A DNA stretch of 9,700 bases from RGIG8597 sp045133795 (GTDB taxonomy: Bacteria; Spirochaetota; GWE2-31-10). The stretch is taken from contig JBGUUT010000011.1 in NCBI GenBank assembly GCA_045133795.1, positions 1 to 9,700 on the forward strand. The letters are read 5' to 3'. Both the position numbers and the translations under genes were made by a program. Shown here one piece after another: positions 1-7,193 of this stretch. A model generated the notes under the pieces. The model did not search any database and was not told the DNA's origin. It saw only the letters and a list, made by a program, of their open reading frames with translations. How positions within the stretch are numbered: the first letter of the stretch is position 1; every line of letters begins with the position of its first letter.

Positions 1-605
1 AAAATTACTACTTCACGTGCATCGCATATAGTGCCGACACCTACAGTTAAGGCTGTTGTCGGTACTTGTGAAATATCATTATCAAAAAATCTTGAGTTTA
101 CAAGAACAGTTTCATAAGTAAGATTTTTAACTCTTGTACGTGATACAAGTGAAGAGCCCGGTTCATTAAAAGCTATATGACCGTCAACTCCAACACCGCC
201 GAGAAAAAGGTCGATTCCGCCGAAATCTGCAATTTTCTTTTCATAGGAAGCACATTCAGCTTCTAAGTCTTTTGCCATACCATTGAGGATATGAACGTTC
301 TCTTTTTTTATATTGATATGATTAAAAAAATTATCCCACATAAAACGGTGATAACTTTGCGGATGATTTTCATCAAGTCCTACATATTCATCCATATTAA
401 ATGTAACAACATTTTCAAATGAAACTTTGCCTTTTTGATATAAGGAAATAAGTTCCTTATATGTTCCTAACGGAGTTCCGCCGGTAGGTAAGCCCAAAAC
501 AAAAGGTTTATTAGCTGTAGGGGCAGCGGCATTGATTCTCGCTGCGATGTGATTTGCAGCCCACACTGAGCATGCATCATAATCCGGTCTTATAATTACT
601 CTCAT
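1..605 (-). CDS. nagB: Glucosamine-6-phosphate deaminase (partial, 3' end outside window)
   Basis: Cytoplasmic enzyme converting glucosamine 6-phosphate to fructose 6-phosphate plus ammonia, the step that feeds amino sugars into glycolysis. The frame is open from ATG at 605 to the window edge and gives 201 residues of a protein that is usually about 265. The residues match the family closely: LGLPTGGTP (38-45, phosphate binding), VTFNMDEYVGL (67-77, with catalytic Asp72), GGVGVDGHIAFNEP (136-149, with Asp141, His143 and Glu148 of the ring-opening and proton-relay set), SRTR and NSRFFDND (170-177). An AAGAGGG Shine-Dalgarno lies just upstream of the ATG. The gene is divergent from the sugar kinase at 771. 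Nothing suggests a defect in the visible part; the remaining ~65 residues are off the left edge. Identification is very secure from motif recognition. Confidence 0.96.
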   Translation of the reverse strand, partial: MRVIIRPDYDACSVWAANHIAARINAAAPTANKPFVLGLPTGGTPLGTYKELISLYQKGKVSFENVVTFNMDEYVGLDENHPQSYHRFMWDNFFNHINIKKENVHILNGMAKDLEAECASYEKKIADFGGIDLFLGGVGVDGHIAFNEPGSSLVSRTRVKNLTYETVLVNSRFFDNDISQVPTTALTVGVGTICDAREVVI

Positions 606-657
606 TTTTTCCCTCTTAATGACTAAGATTTGTTTATTTTATCGACATTTTTTTCAT

Positions 658-690
658 TTCTAAAAAAATAAGCTATTATTTTTTTTAGAA
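658..690. promoter_or_regulatory. AT-rich inverted repeat upstream of nagB (possible operator)
   Basis: Arms TTCTAAAAAAATAA (658-671) and TTATTTTTTTTAGAA (676-690) are complementary apart from one extra T, around a 4-base centre GCTA. It lies between two divergent start codons, so a terminator role is unlikely and a regulator-binding site is the simpler reading. Runs of A and T inflate apparent symmetry, so this is an inference. Confidence 0.4.
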
Positions 691-693
691 GAC

Positions 694-731
694 TTGTATT
701 ACTAATTTAATTAAATCTATAAAAGATTTAA
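694..731 (+). promoter_or_regulatory. Putative promoter with overlapping palindrome for the kinase operon
   Basis: TTGTAT (694-699) and TATAAA (718-723) are separated by 18 bases, about 50 bases before the kinase start. The -10 hexamer overlaps the centre of a perfect 8-bp inverted repeat: TTAAATCT (711-718), 5-base spacer, AGATTTAA (724-731). A protein bound to that palindrome would cover the -10, which suggests a repressor site. The -35 is only a half match, so the promoter itself is tentative. Confidence 0.4.
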
Positions 732-770
732 TATTTAATTTTACATTTTTTTCTAAAATCAGGAGTAATT

Positions 771-1661
771 ATGTCAAATATAATAATTTCAGGACTTGTT
801 AATGTGGAAACAAGTTGTCGTATCAGAAAGTTTCCGATTGATTATTACCCGATAGATTATTCTTTTTTCGGAGTAAAATCAGTTCCGGGCGGTGTCGGTT
901 TTAATATTTCGAAAGCTCTTAAAACTTTGGGGGATAACGTAACTCTTATAACGTGTCTACCGACTGATCTCGATATGGAAGCAAAAAATATTCTTTCCGT
1001 ATTTGAAAAAGAACAAATTGATATAAAAGTTGATTATTGTTTAAAGGAAACTCCGGCAAGTGTTGTTCTTTATGATGAACTGGGACGACGACAAATATAT
1101 TGTGACTTAAAAGATTTTCAAGAGCAAAGCTTAAATCTTGAAAATATAAATATTGAAAATGCAGATGCACTTATAATTTGTAACTCTAATTTTAACAGAA
1201 ACCTATTAAAAGCTGCACGTGCAAAAGGTAAAATTATAATTACCGATGTCCATGTTTTGAATAATATCGATGATGAATACAATAGAGACTTTCTTGTAAA
1301 TGCAGATATTCTGTTTTTAAGCGATGAACAAATTCCTTGTGATAAAAAAGATTTTATGTTGCAATTACAAAATAAATATCATAATCGGATTATTATTATG
1401 GGGTGCGGAAAAGACGGAGCTTTGATTCTTGAAAACAACGATTTTAATCATGTGCCGGCTGTAAATTTGCGACCGGTAATAAATACCGTCGGTGCCGGAG
1501 ACAGTTTGTTAAGTAGTTTTGTTCATTTTTATATCGGCGGTTATGATTCGCTGACATCTTTAAAATTAGCTTGTACTTTTGCCGGTCATAAAATAGGTGC
1601 AAACGGAGCTTCCGAAGGTTTTATATGTCATAATGAAGTCATAAAATTAGCAAATATTTAA
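771..1661 (+). CDS. PfkB-family (ribokinase-like) carbohydrate kinase
   Basis: 296-residue cytoplasmic kinase of the PfkB/ribokinase fold, which transfers phosphate from ATP to a sugar or nucleoside hydroxyl. The N-terminal signature is PGGVGFNISKALKTLG (39-54), with the Gly-Gly that contacts substrate and the downstream Asn. The C-terminal signature is NTVGAGDSLLSSF (238-250), in which GAGD (241-244) forms the anion hole and Asp244 is the expected catalytic base. Length is normal for the family. ATG at 771 is preceded by AGGAG at 761-765. It is followed 13 bases later by the cysteine-rich gene, so the two are probably co-transcribed. The divergent nagB hints at a sugar or amino-sugar substrate, but this family cannot be assigned a substrate from motifs alone; ribose, fructose phosphate, pseudouridine and adenosine are all possible. 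The family call is firm and the substrate unknown. Confidence 0.9.
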   Translation: MSNIIISGLVNVETSCRIRKFPIDYYPIDYSFFGVKSVPGGVGFNISKALKTLGDNVTLITCLPTDLDMEAKNILSVFEKEQIDIKVDYCLKETPASVVLYDELGRRQIYCDLKDFQEQSLNLENINIENADALIICNSNFNRNLLKAARAKGKIIITDVHVLNNIDDEYNRDFLVNADILFLSDEQIPCDKKDFMLQLQNKYHNRIIIMGCGKDGALILENNDFNHVPAVNLRPVINTVGAGDSLLSSFVHFYIGGYDSLTSLKLACTFAGHKIGANGASEGFICHNEVIKLANI

Positions 1662-1674
1662 ATAAGGAGAAAAA

Positions 1675-2115
1675 ATGAATCATACAGAAAAAGCATTAGC
1701 TTTATTTAAAAAAAAGTTTCACTGTTCACAGGCTGTCTTTGCTGCATTTGCCGAGGAAATCGGGATAAACGAAGAAAGTGCATTGAAAATCGGTTCTTGT
1801 TTCGGCGGCGGACTTTGTAATAACGGACAAGTTTGCGGTGCATGTTCCGGTGCGTTAATGGTAATAGGAATGAAGTTCGGTCATTGCAAAAGCGATGATG
1901 TTGAAAGTAAAACAAAGGTTACGCAATTGGGAAACAAATTTCTTGAATTATTTAAGGAAAAGCACGGTTCTTATATTTGCAAGGATTTACTTAAATGCGA
2001 TTTATCAACTCAAGAGGGCAAGGAATATGCGATAAAGAATAACTTGTTTACTGAGTTTTGTCCGCAAATGGTAGCCACTGCTACAGAATTGACAGAGCAA
2101 CTATTATCAGAGTAA
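1675..2115 (+). CDS. C_GCAxxG_C_C family redox-type protein
   Basis: 146-residue small protein with nine cysteines (17, 42, 48, 54, 57, 71, 102, 108, 129). The conserved landmarks of the C_GCAxxG_C_C family are visible: HCSQAV near the N-terminus (16-21), CFGGGL (42-47), CGACSGALMVIG (54-65), then spaced cysteines in ICKDLLKC (101-108) and FCPQMV (128-133). Members are widespread in anaerobes and are thought to be redox-active or metal-associated; no reaction is established. AAGGAG lies 6 bases before the ATG, which is 13 bases after the kinase stop, so this is the second gene of that operon. There is no signal peptide or membrane segment, so it is cytoplasmic. Family call is confident; function is not known. 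Confidence 0.88.
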   Translation: MNHTEKALALFKKKFHCSQAVFAAFAEEIGINEESALKIGSCFGGGLCNNGQVCGACSGALMVIGMKFGHCKSDDVESKTKVTQLGNKFLELFKEKHGSYICKDLLKCDLSTQEGKEYAIKNNLFTEFCPQMVATATELTEQLLSE

Positions 2116-2125
2116 TTTTTTTAAT

Positions 2126-2174
2126 AAAAAAAGTGTACCGCCAAAAAACGTTTCCAACTTTGGGAGGTACACTT
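2126..2174 (-). terminator. Rho-independent terminator of the Na/phosphate transporter gene
   Basis: Arms AAGTGTACC (2131-2139) and GGTACACTT (2166-2174) pair perfectly, and the stem extends inward through CCAAA/TTTGG after a small internal bulge. On the minus strand the hairpin is followed directly by a run of Ts (2126-2132 read in reverse), about 40 bases past the stop codon at 2214. On the plus strand the following T-run is poor, so it serves the minus-strand gene best, though it sits at a convergent junction and may block both. Confidence 0.7.
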
Positions 2175-2213
2175 CATATTTTAAGGTGTGCTTTTTATTT
2201 TTACAACAGTAAC

Positions 2214-3860
2214 TTATAAAAGTTTAAGTAATGCATATATACTGTCACCTGCATTTTCTATACGTCTGACAATATCAATATATCTAAGCAAACTTTTGAC
2301 TTCGCCGCCGTCTTCCAATCGTTTTTTTGCACTTTTCTTAAGTGCTTTTTCCATCTCATCGATTTCATCTTCCATTTTTGAGGCAACGGCTCTTTGTGAT
2401 TTTGAAAGCCCAGTTCCTAAGAATTTAATAACATATTCATAGAACTCACAAACTTTCTTCATGTATGGCAATATTTTTTCTGATGTAAGCTTTTTATCTT
2501 GTTTCTTAGAAAGATATTTTTCAATGTTTTGAATTATTCTGACAGATTCATCACTTAGATTTCCCAAATAATCAATAATTTGTGACAATTGAGTTATTTT
2601 ATTTTGAACAATCCCCGTTGCTCCGTCTAATTGAGAACATTTTACAAGAAAATCCGTAATTTCTTCTTTCATTTGATAAATATAATTTTCTTGAGCAAGA
2701 ACTTCTTGAGAAGACTCTGAAGCTTCTTCTTTTTTAGACACTTCAAGACATTTATAAATATTATTAAATATAGACAATACTCGACATGCCATTTTTTCTA
2801 TTTCTTTTTCTGCTTGGAGAACATAAAGTTCTACAGAACCGTGTCCGCTTGAAAAAATCATAGGTAATTTATAATTTGAGTTCTCTTCAGTTTCAGATTG
2901 TTTGATAATTTTTGAAACAATAGCGGCAATCTGATTTACAAAAGGTAGGAATATACAAGTACAACATATATTGAAAACGGTATGAAGCATTGCAATATGC
3001 GTTGTAATATTATCAACAGGAGCTTTAGGTACTATTAAATCGATTAACGCAAGGAATGGTTTGAATACTATTAATGCCAAAACTGTTCCGGCAACATTAA
3101 AACATACATGAACTAATGCGGCTCTTTTTGCATTTGTAGATGAACCGATTGCCGATAAAATTGCATCGATTGTAGAACCGATATTGCTACCTAGAACTAC
3201 AGCCGCTGAGAATTCCCAAGTTAAAGAACCGTTTGCCGCCATTGTAAGAACAATCGCAGTCATAGCACTTGAAGAGTGGATTAAAGCTGTAATTACAGCA
3301 CCGATTAGAACTCCTAATAAAAGTCCTCCGAGTCCCAAGTTTGAAAACCTTTGCAAAAAGTCTACAGATTCCGGGCTTAATTTTAAAGAATCGCTCAAAA
3401 GGCTTAATCCATAAAAAAGTAATCCAAATCCCATGAGCATTTCGCCTGCAGATTGGAGTTTTCCACGTTTTAAGCAAGTGATAAAAAAACCAATTCCAAA
3501 TAAAGGGATTGCGATAGAAGCAATTTTAAAGGAAAATCCAAAAAGTGATACAATCCAAGCTGTTACGGTTGTCCCGATATTTGCCCCGAAAATTATTCCT
3601 ATAGCCTGTGTCAGAGATATAATTTGAGCATTTACAAAACTTACAACCATAACCGTAGTAGCACCGGAAGATTGGATTATAGCCGTAACCAAAAGTCCGG
3701 TAAGTACGGCGGTAAATCTATTTCCGGAAACAATACCGAGTAGGCGTTGCAAACTGTTTGCTGCACCTTTTTGAATCCCGTTACTGAGCATATTCATTCC
3801 ATAGAGTAAAAGAGCTAATGCCCCTATAAACTTTAAAACTATGGGAATTAAATTTAACAT
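2214..3860 (-). CDS. Na+/phosphate cotransporter family protein with PhoU-like C-terminus
   Basis: 548-residue inner-membrane protein of the NptA/YjbB (Na/Pi cotransporter II) type. The membrane half (about 1-320) carries the inverted duplicated core of the family: IIQSSGATTVMVV (61-73) with GANIGTTVTA (92-101), then LIHSSSAMTAIVL (193-205) with GSNIGSTIDA (224-233). The QSS and HSSS motifs are the re-entrant, ion- and phosphate-coordinating segments. Residues from about 345 to the end are soluble and helical, ending IENAGDSIYALLKLL, as in PhoU-like domains that regulate phosphate flux. ATG at 3860 follows GGAGG at good spacing. It is monocistronic, convergent with the C_GCAxxG_C_C gene and divergent from aroC. 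Whether it imports or exports phosphate cannot be told from sequence; E. coli YjbB is an exporter. I see no clear promoter in the AT-rich leader. Confidence 0.92.
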   Translation of the reverse strand: MLNLIPIVLKFIGALALLLYGMNMLSNGIQKGAANSLQRLLGIVSGNRFTAVLTGLLVTAIIQSSGATTVMVVSFVNAQIISLTQAIGIIFGANIGTTVTAWIVSLFGFSFKIASIAIPLFGIGFFITCLKRGKLQSAGEMLMGFGLLFYGLSLLSDSLKLSPESVDFLQRFSNLGLGGLLLGVLIGAVITALIHSSSAMTAIVLTMAANGSLTWEFSAAVVLGSNIGSTIDAILSAIGSSTNAKRAALVHVCFNVAGTVLALIVFKPFLALIDLIVPKAPVDNITTHIAMLHTVFNICCTCIFLPFVNQIAAIVSKIIKQSETEENSNYKLPMIFSSGHGSVELYVLQAEKEIEKMACRVLSIFNNIYKCLEVSKKEEASESSQEVLAQENYIYQMKEEITDFLVKCSQLDGATGIVQNKITQLSQIIDYLGNLSDESVRIIQNIEKYLSKKQDKKLTSEKILPYMKKVCEFYEYVIKFLGTGLSKSQRAVASKMEDEIDEMEKALKKSAKKRLEDGGEVKSLLRYIDIVRRIENAGDSIYALLKLL

Positions 3861-4105
3861 AAAGCCTCCATCTAAAATCAGCTTTCATAAGTTTTTAAAA
3901 AAGTAGTTAGCAAGACCAAAATCTTTCTTCAAATACTATTTAAAGTAGTGAAGTCAGTTTATGTTTTATAAGTTACAATTATCATATTTTTTTTATTTTA
4001 TAAAGAAAATTTAATGTTATCTAATTATCTTTTTATGTGGCAAAAAGTGCAGATTGTAACAGTTAAATAATGGTTTTGTATTGAAAAAGATTTTGCTTTT
4101 ATAGC

Positions 4106-4134
4106 TTGTTCTTTGATAATGGTTATTATATAAC
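4106..4134 (+). promoter_or_regulatory. Putative promoter of aroC-aroK; rest of 3861-4161 is featureless AT-rich DNA
   Basis: TTGTTC (4106-4111), 17-base spacer, TATAAC (4129-4134), leaving a leader of roughly 20 bases before the ATG at 4162. The -10 matches consensus at five of six positions, the -35 at three. The remaining 245 bases back to the divergent transporter start hold A/T runs and only short weak dyads (for example TACT/AGTA near 3940). I see no riboswitch, RNA gene or Pho-box-like direct repeat there. Confidence 0.42.
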
Positions 4135-4161
4135 ACCGCTAAAATATATTTGGAGTACAAA

Positions 4162-5247
4162 ATGGCAGGGAATACTTTTGGCAATTTATTTACCGTGACA
4201 ACGTGGGGAGAATCTCACGGCGATTCTATCGGTTGTGTAATTGACGGATGTCCGGCCGGAATGAAGATTGATATTGAAACAATTCAATCAGAAATGGCAC
4301 GTCGAAGTCCCGGACAAAGTGCATTGACAACTGCACGAAAAGAAACTGATATGGTTAATATTATTTCCGGAGTATTTGAAGGTGTGACTATAGGAACTCC
4401 TCTTACAATGCTTATAAAAAACGGCAATGTAAGAAGTAATGATTATCTTGCAGTGAAAGATTTGTTCAGACCCGGACATGCTGATTTTTGTTACAGTAAA
4501 AAATACGGCATTCGTGATTATCGCGGCGGCGGACGAAGTTCGGCACGTACAACAGCGGCAATTGTAGCAGCAGGGGCAATCGCAAAACAAATCTTATCCC
4601 AAATGTTTAATATTGAAATTATTGCATATACTAAATCTGTATTAAATATTACGGCAGATATAAATCCGCTTGAAGTAACAAAAGAAGACGTAGAAAAAAA
4701 TGCAATACGTTGTCCGGATAATGAAAAAGCCCAAGAAATGGAAAAAATAATTTTAGATGTAAAATCTAAAGGCGATTCTGTCGGCGGGGTAATTGAATGT
4801 ATAATCAAAAATCTTCCGGCAGGAATAGGGGAGCCGGTATTTGATAAATTGGACGCTTTATTAGCAAAAGCTATACTTTCCATTAATGCCGTAAAAGGTT
4901 TTGAGATTGGTGACGGTTTTGAATGTACTCATAAATTAGGCAGTGAAAATAATGATTCTTTTCTTCCGGATGAGACAACTGCAACAAATCATGCCGGCGG
5001 AATTTTAGGCGGAATTTCTAACGGAATGCCGATTGTTTTTCGTGCGGCGTTTAAACCGACTCCTTCGATTTTAATTCCGCAAAAGACGATAAAAGAATCT
5101 TCAAATGAAGCAGTAGAAGCCGTGACTGCCGGTCGTCATGACCCTTGTGTTTTACCGAGAGCCGTTCCGGTTGTGGAAGCAATGACCGCATTGACTTTGT
5201 GCGATTTATGCTTGATTTCATTGAAAGACGATATCTTTAGAGACTGA
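4162..5247 (+). CDS. aroC: Chorismate synthase
   Basis: 361-residue FMN-dependent enzyme making chorismate from 5-enolpyruvylshikimate 3-phosphate, the last step of the shikimate pathway. All signatures are present: GESHG (16-20, with His19 as the acid near flavin), the ARRSPGQ region (46-52), RPGHAD (103-108, with the second conserved His), DYRGGGRSSARTT (119-131) and GRHDPC..PRAVPVVEAM (324-341). Length is typical. I chose ATG at 4162 because TGGAG (4151-4155) sits 6 bases before it; an in-frame TTG at 4150 would overlap that ribosome site and add four residues absent from the family. It is followed 17 bases later by aroK, consistent with a shikimate-pathway operon. Chorismate feeds aromatic amino acids and, in many bacteria, folate and quinones. 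Confidence 0.97.
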   Translation: MAGNTFGNLFTVTTWGESHGDSIGCVIDGCPAGMKIDIETIQSEMARRSPGQSALTTARKETDMVNIISGVFEGVTIGTPLTMLIKNGNVRSNDYLAVKDLFRPGHADFCYSKKYGIRDYRGGGRSSARTTAAIVAAGAIAKQILSQMFNIEIIAYTKSVLNITADINPLEVTKEDVEKNAIRCPDNEKAQEMEKIILDVKSKGDSVGGVIECIIKNLPAGIGEPVFDKLDALLAKAILSINAVKGFEIGDGFECTHKLGSENNDSFLPDETTATNHAGGILGGISNGMPIVFRAAFKPTPSILIPQKTIKESSNEAVEAVTAGRHDPCVLPRAVPVVEAMTALTLCDLCLISLKDDIFRD

Positions 5248-5264
5248 TTATAAGGAAAAAACTA

Positions 5265-5780
5265 ATGGCTGTAATTATTTTAATAGGATACAGAGGTGTA
5301 GGGAAGTCCACAATAGCTTCTGAAATCGTTAAAACTCTTTCAAAAGAACATGAAATCACGAAAGTCAGTCTTGATGAAAAATTGGCTGACAGAATCGGTA
5401 ATTTACAAGCTTTTATAAAAGAAAACGGTTGGGAAGCATTTCGTGACCAAGAAACTCTTTTACTCAAAAACTTAGAACTTTCTGACCAATCTTATGTCAT
5501 CGACTGCGGCGGCGGTATAGTAGAACGAGAAGAAAATATTTCGCTTCTGAAGAAATTAGGGAAAGTCTTTTATATAAAAGCCGGAGTGGAAACAATTCAA
5601 GAGCGTTTGCAGACTACACATGCACGGCTTTCACTTTCAGGTAAGCAAAGTTTTTTTGATGAAATAAAAAATGTCTTAGAACGCCGCGACCCGCTTTATA
5701 CAAAAGCAGCGGATTTCATAATAGAAAGCGATTTATTATCAATAGGTGAATGTGCAAAAAAAATAATTGAAAAATTATAA
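5265..5780 (+). CDS. aroK: Shikimate kinase
   Basis: 171-residue cytoplasmic NMP-kinase-fold enzyme phosphorylating shikimate at the 3-hydroxyl with ATP, two steps before chorismate synthase. The Walker A motif is GYRGVGKST (8-16). The shikimate-binding Asp is probably Asp37 in VSLDEKLADRIG, followed by FIKENGWEAFRDQE (50-63) with Arg60 and the DCGGGIV loop (80-86). Further on are the lid region around Arg121 (ARLSL) and ERRDPLYTKAAD (139-150), which holds the usual adenine- and shikimate-contacting arginine. The common FxDxD signature is reduced to SLDE, a mild departure. ATG at 5265 has AAGGAA at 5252-5257. It is second in an operon with aroC. Length is normal and the gene looks intact. Confidence 0.93.
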   Translation: MAVIILIGYRGVGKSTIASEIVKTLSKEHEITKVSLDEKLADRIGNLQAFIKENGWEAFRDQETLLLKNLELSDQSYVIDCGGGIVEREENISLLKKLGKVFYIKAGVETIQERLQTTHARLSLSGKQSFFDEIKNVLERRDPLYTKAADFIIESDLLSIGECAKKIIEKL

Positions 5781-5883
5781 GATATGACAAGTCCGGATTG
5801 TTTATACCAAAACGCCCTGACTCGTATTCTCTTTTAGAATCAAGGTCTGTCCCTTATACCGGCAGTACTTCATGCTTATTGAG

Positions 5884-5917
5884 AAATAAAAAAGCGGTGT
5901 CGTTTTTACAACACCGC
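5884..5917 (-). terminator. Rho-independent terminator ending the four-gene envelope operon
   Basis: Stem GCGGTGT (5894-5900) and ACACCGC (5911-5917) around a 10-base loop. On the minus strand it is followed by six Ts (5888-5893 in reverse) and more A/T. It begins 12 bases after the stop codon of the DUF6174-like gene. It may also stop aroC-aroK transcripts coming the other way, although the T-run on that side is poor. Confidence 0.8.
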
Positions 5918-5928
5918 ATTTAATAAAA

Positions 5929-6387
5929 TCACTCAGTTATCTTAAAATCTGTTATCGATATAGGAGCATGTCCCAAAATTTCTTTACCGTTATACAACTC
6001 ATAATAAACATAAGTCGGAATATGATTAGTTTTATCATATTTTATTTCAATATCAATAATTTGATTATCGCAAACATCTAAAACTTTATGGTTGTATTCT
6101 TTATAAGTCGCTTCAACGTCCTTATAAATCTCTTCGATTGTCATGTAGGTATCATCTGAGTAATCCCAATTATCATAAGTTATTTTATATTTACCGTCAG
6201 AATGCTGTACTAAATAACTATGATTTGCACTATGTACGTGATAAATATACTCGAAGCTTTCCGGCTTTGTGGCTTCCCATGCGTCTCGCTCATGTTTAAA
6301 GGTCGCATAGTCAAATCTTTCCATTTCAACTTCGCAACAGCTTATAAATAAAGTAAGAATAAGATTTAATAATAGTGCTCTTTTCAT
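5929..6387 (-). CDS. Small lipoprotein, DUF6174-like
   Basis: 152-residue putative lipoprotein. The N-terminus KR followed by a hydrophobic stretch (4-16) ending in FISC|C (Cys17 or Cys18) is a spirochaete-style type II signal, so the mature protein should be anchored in a membrane. The rest resembles DUF6174: a Trp-containing helix then SFEYIYHV (44-51), strands around KYKITYD (66-72), TIEEIYKDVEATY (83-95), and IDIEIKYDKTNHIPTYVYYE (111-130), echoing the 'YD..G.P' ending of that family. No function is known for it. I start at 6387, where AAGGAG (6394-6399 in reverse) sits 6 bases upstream and the signal peptide begins; the frame extends to 6432 but that would bury the signal and overlap the upstream gene. 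It is the last gene of the envelope operon, 10 bases after the barrel gene. Confidence 0.72.
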   Translation of the reverse strand: MKRALLLNLILTLFISCCEVEMERFDYATFKHERDAWEATKPESFEYIYHVHSANHSYLVQHSDGKYKITYDNWDYSDDTYMTIEEIYKDVEATYKEYNHKVLDVCDNQIIDIEIKYDKTNHIPTYVYYELYNGKEILGHAPISITDFKITE

Positions 6388-6397
6388 AAGAAACTCC

Positions 6398-7153
6398 TTA
6401 TTTCTTTTTACCTGCACCGATTTTATAACCAAAGTTTAAGGAAAACGAATGAAGCGGCATAGTAATACCTATCGGAATATCAAATGAATAAATAAATTTC
6501 CCTACAAATCCGCGATAGTAAATTCCAAAACCTCCACCGACAGTTCTTCCGTACAGCAAATCAATCACCGCTGCTAATTGTTTATTTTTCAAACTTCCGA
6601 ACATAAATTGGTCTACAATCGAGAAGGTAAAACCGCCGTTTATATTCCATTTTCTGTCTTCTATATCATCATAGTTATATTCCATATTAGCATTGTATTC
6701 TGATTGTCCCGGATGTAAAACTCCATCATACCCTTTATTTGCATTTACAATATCTACTTTAAAACGAACTCCGTGTCCAAGTGCAAAATATTTTGTAATT
6801 GCGTAGTTGTATGTAAATTGAGTAGTCACATGACCGCCTATTACAAAACCAAATCCGTATCTACGGTAGTCATAGCAATAAGACACTCCCAAACCGCCGG
6901 TAATTTCAAAAAAATGGCGATTCCAATTTCTTTCAGCTTTAAAACGCTCTTTTCTTGATTTAAAAACATCACTTTTCAAGATTTTAATCGGTTCAGGTGT
7001 GATTAAAACATAGTCATCACTGGTGTCAGTTATCGTTCCCTCTATTTTTTCTCCGTTTGATAAATAAAAAGTTTCTGCAAAAGAAGAAAATGCGGTTGTA
7101 CAAATTAAAATAAAAACAAACAGTATTTTTTTAATCAAACTAAGGTTTCTCAT
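6398..7153 (-). CDS. Secreted protein: short LSNG domain plus probable outer-membrane beta-barrel
   Basis: 251 residues, function unknown. The Sec signal peptide MRNLSLIKKILFV..AFSSFA (1-26) is cleaved near FA|ET. Residues 27-62 (FYLSNGEKIEG, then TITDTSDDYVLITPEPIKIL) form a compact beta motif of the 'L.NG..i.G.I....d.v.i' type often found at the start of spirochaetal surface proteins. From about 80 to the end, alternating aromatic and glycine-rich strands (FFEITGGLGVSYCYDY, GFGFVIGGHVTTQFTYNY, GGGFGIYYRGFVGKFIYSF, HSFSLNFGYKIG) look like an 8- to 10-strand outer-membrane barrel, though it ends in a lysine tail rather than a terminal Phe. The start ATG overlaps the amidase stop (ATGA), implying translational coupling. 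Its 5' end is nearly the same as that of the amidase gene. Being the copy with the complete LSNG domain, it is the likely donor. Confidence 0.75.
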   Translation of the reverse strand: MRNLSLIKKILFVFILICTTAFSSFAETFYLSNGEKIEGTITDTSDDYVLITPEPIKILKSDVFKSRKERFKAERNWNRHFFEITGGLGVSYCYDYRRYGFGFVIGGHVTTQFTYNYAITKYFALGHGVRFKVDIVNANKGYDGVLHPGQSEYNANMEYNYDDIEDRKWNINGGFTFSIVDQFMFGSLKNKQLAAVIDLLYGRTVGGGFGIYYRGFVGKFIYSFDIPIGITMPLHSFSLNFGYKIGAGKKK

Positions 7154-7193
7154 TTTACCACCTTGATTTCTTTCGAAATACTCAAGTATGCAT
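7036..7193. repeat. Direct repeat copy 1 (amidase/barrel gene junction)
   Basis: About 158 bases matching 7830-7981 in the same orientation. By eye I count 130 identities over 152 aligned positions, with one 6-base gap (7065-7070, two extra codons FY in the barrel gene). On the minus strand it spans the last ~12 codons of the amidase, the Shine-Dalgarno AAGGTGG, the ATGA stop/start overlap, the signal peptide and LSNGEKIEG. Confidence 0.88.

Noticed and set aside
2188..2442. 84-codon plus-strand frame opposite the transporter gene
   Set aside because: It is antisense to the well-supported PhoU-like end of the transporter, with no family resemblance or ribosome site.
4150..4161. Upstream TTG start for aroC
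   Set aside because: It overlaps the TGGAG ribosome site that fits ATG at 4162, and chorismate synthases begin close to the GN.FG motif.
4518..4883. 121-codon minus-strand frame inside aroC
   Set aside because: Shadow of the aroC reading frame; serine-rich translation without motifs.
6388..6432. Longer N-terminus for the DUF6174-like lipoprotein
   Set aside because: It would overlap the barrel gene and place 15 charged residues before the lipoprotein signal; the ATG at 6387 has a good Shine-Dalgarno.
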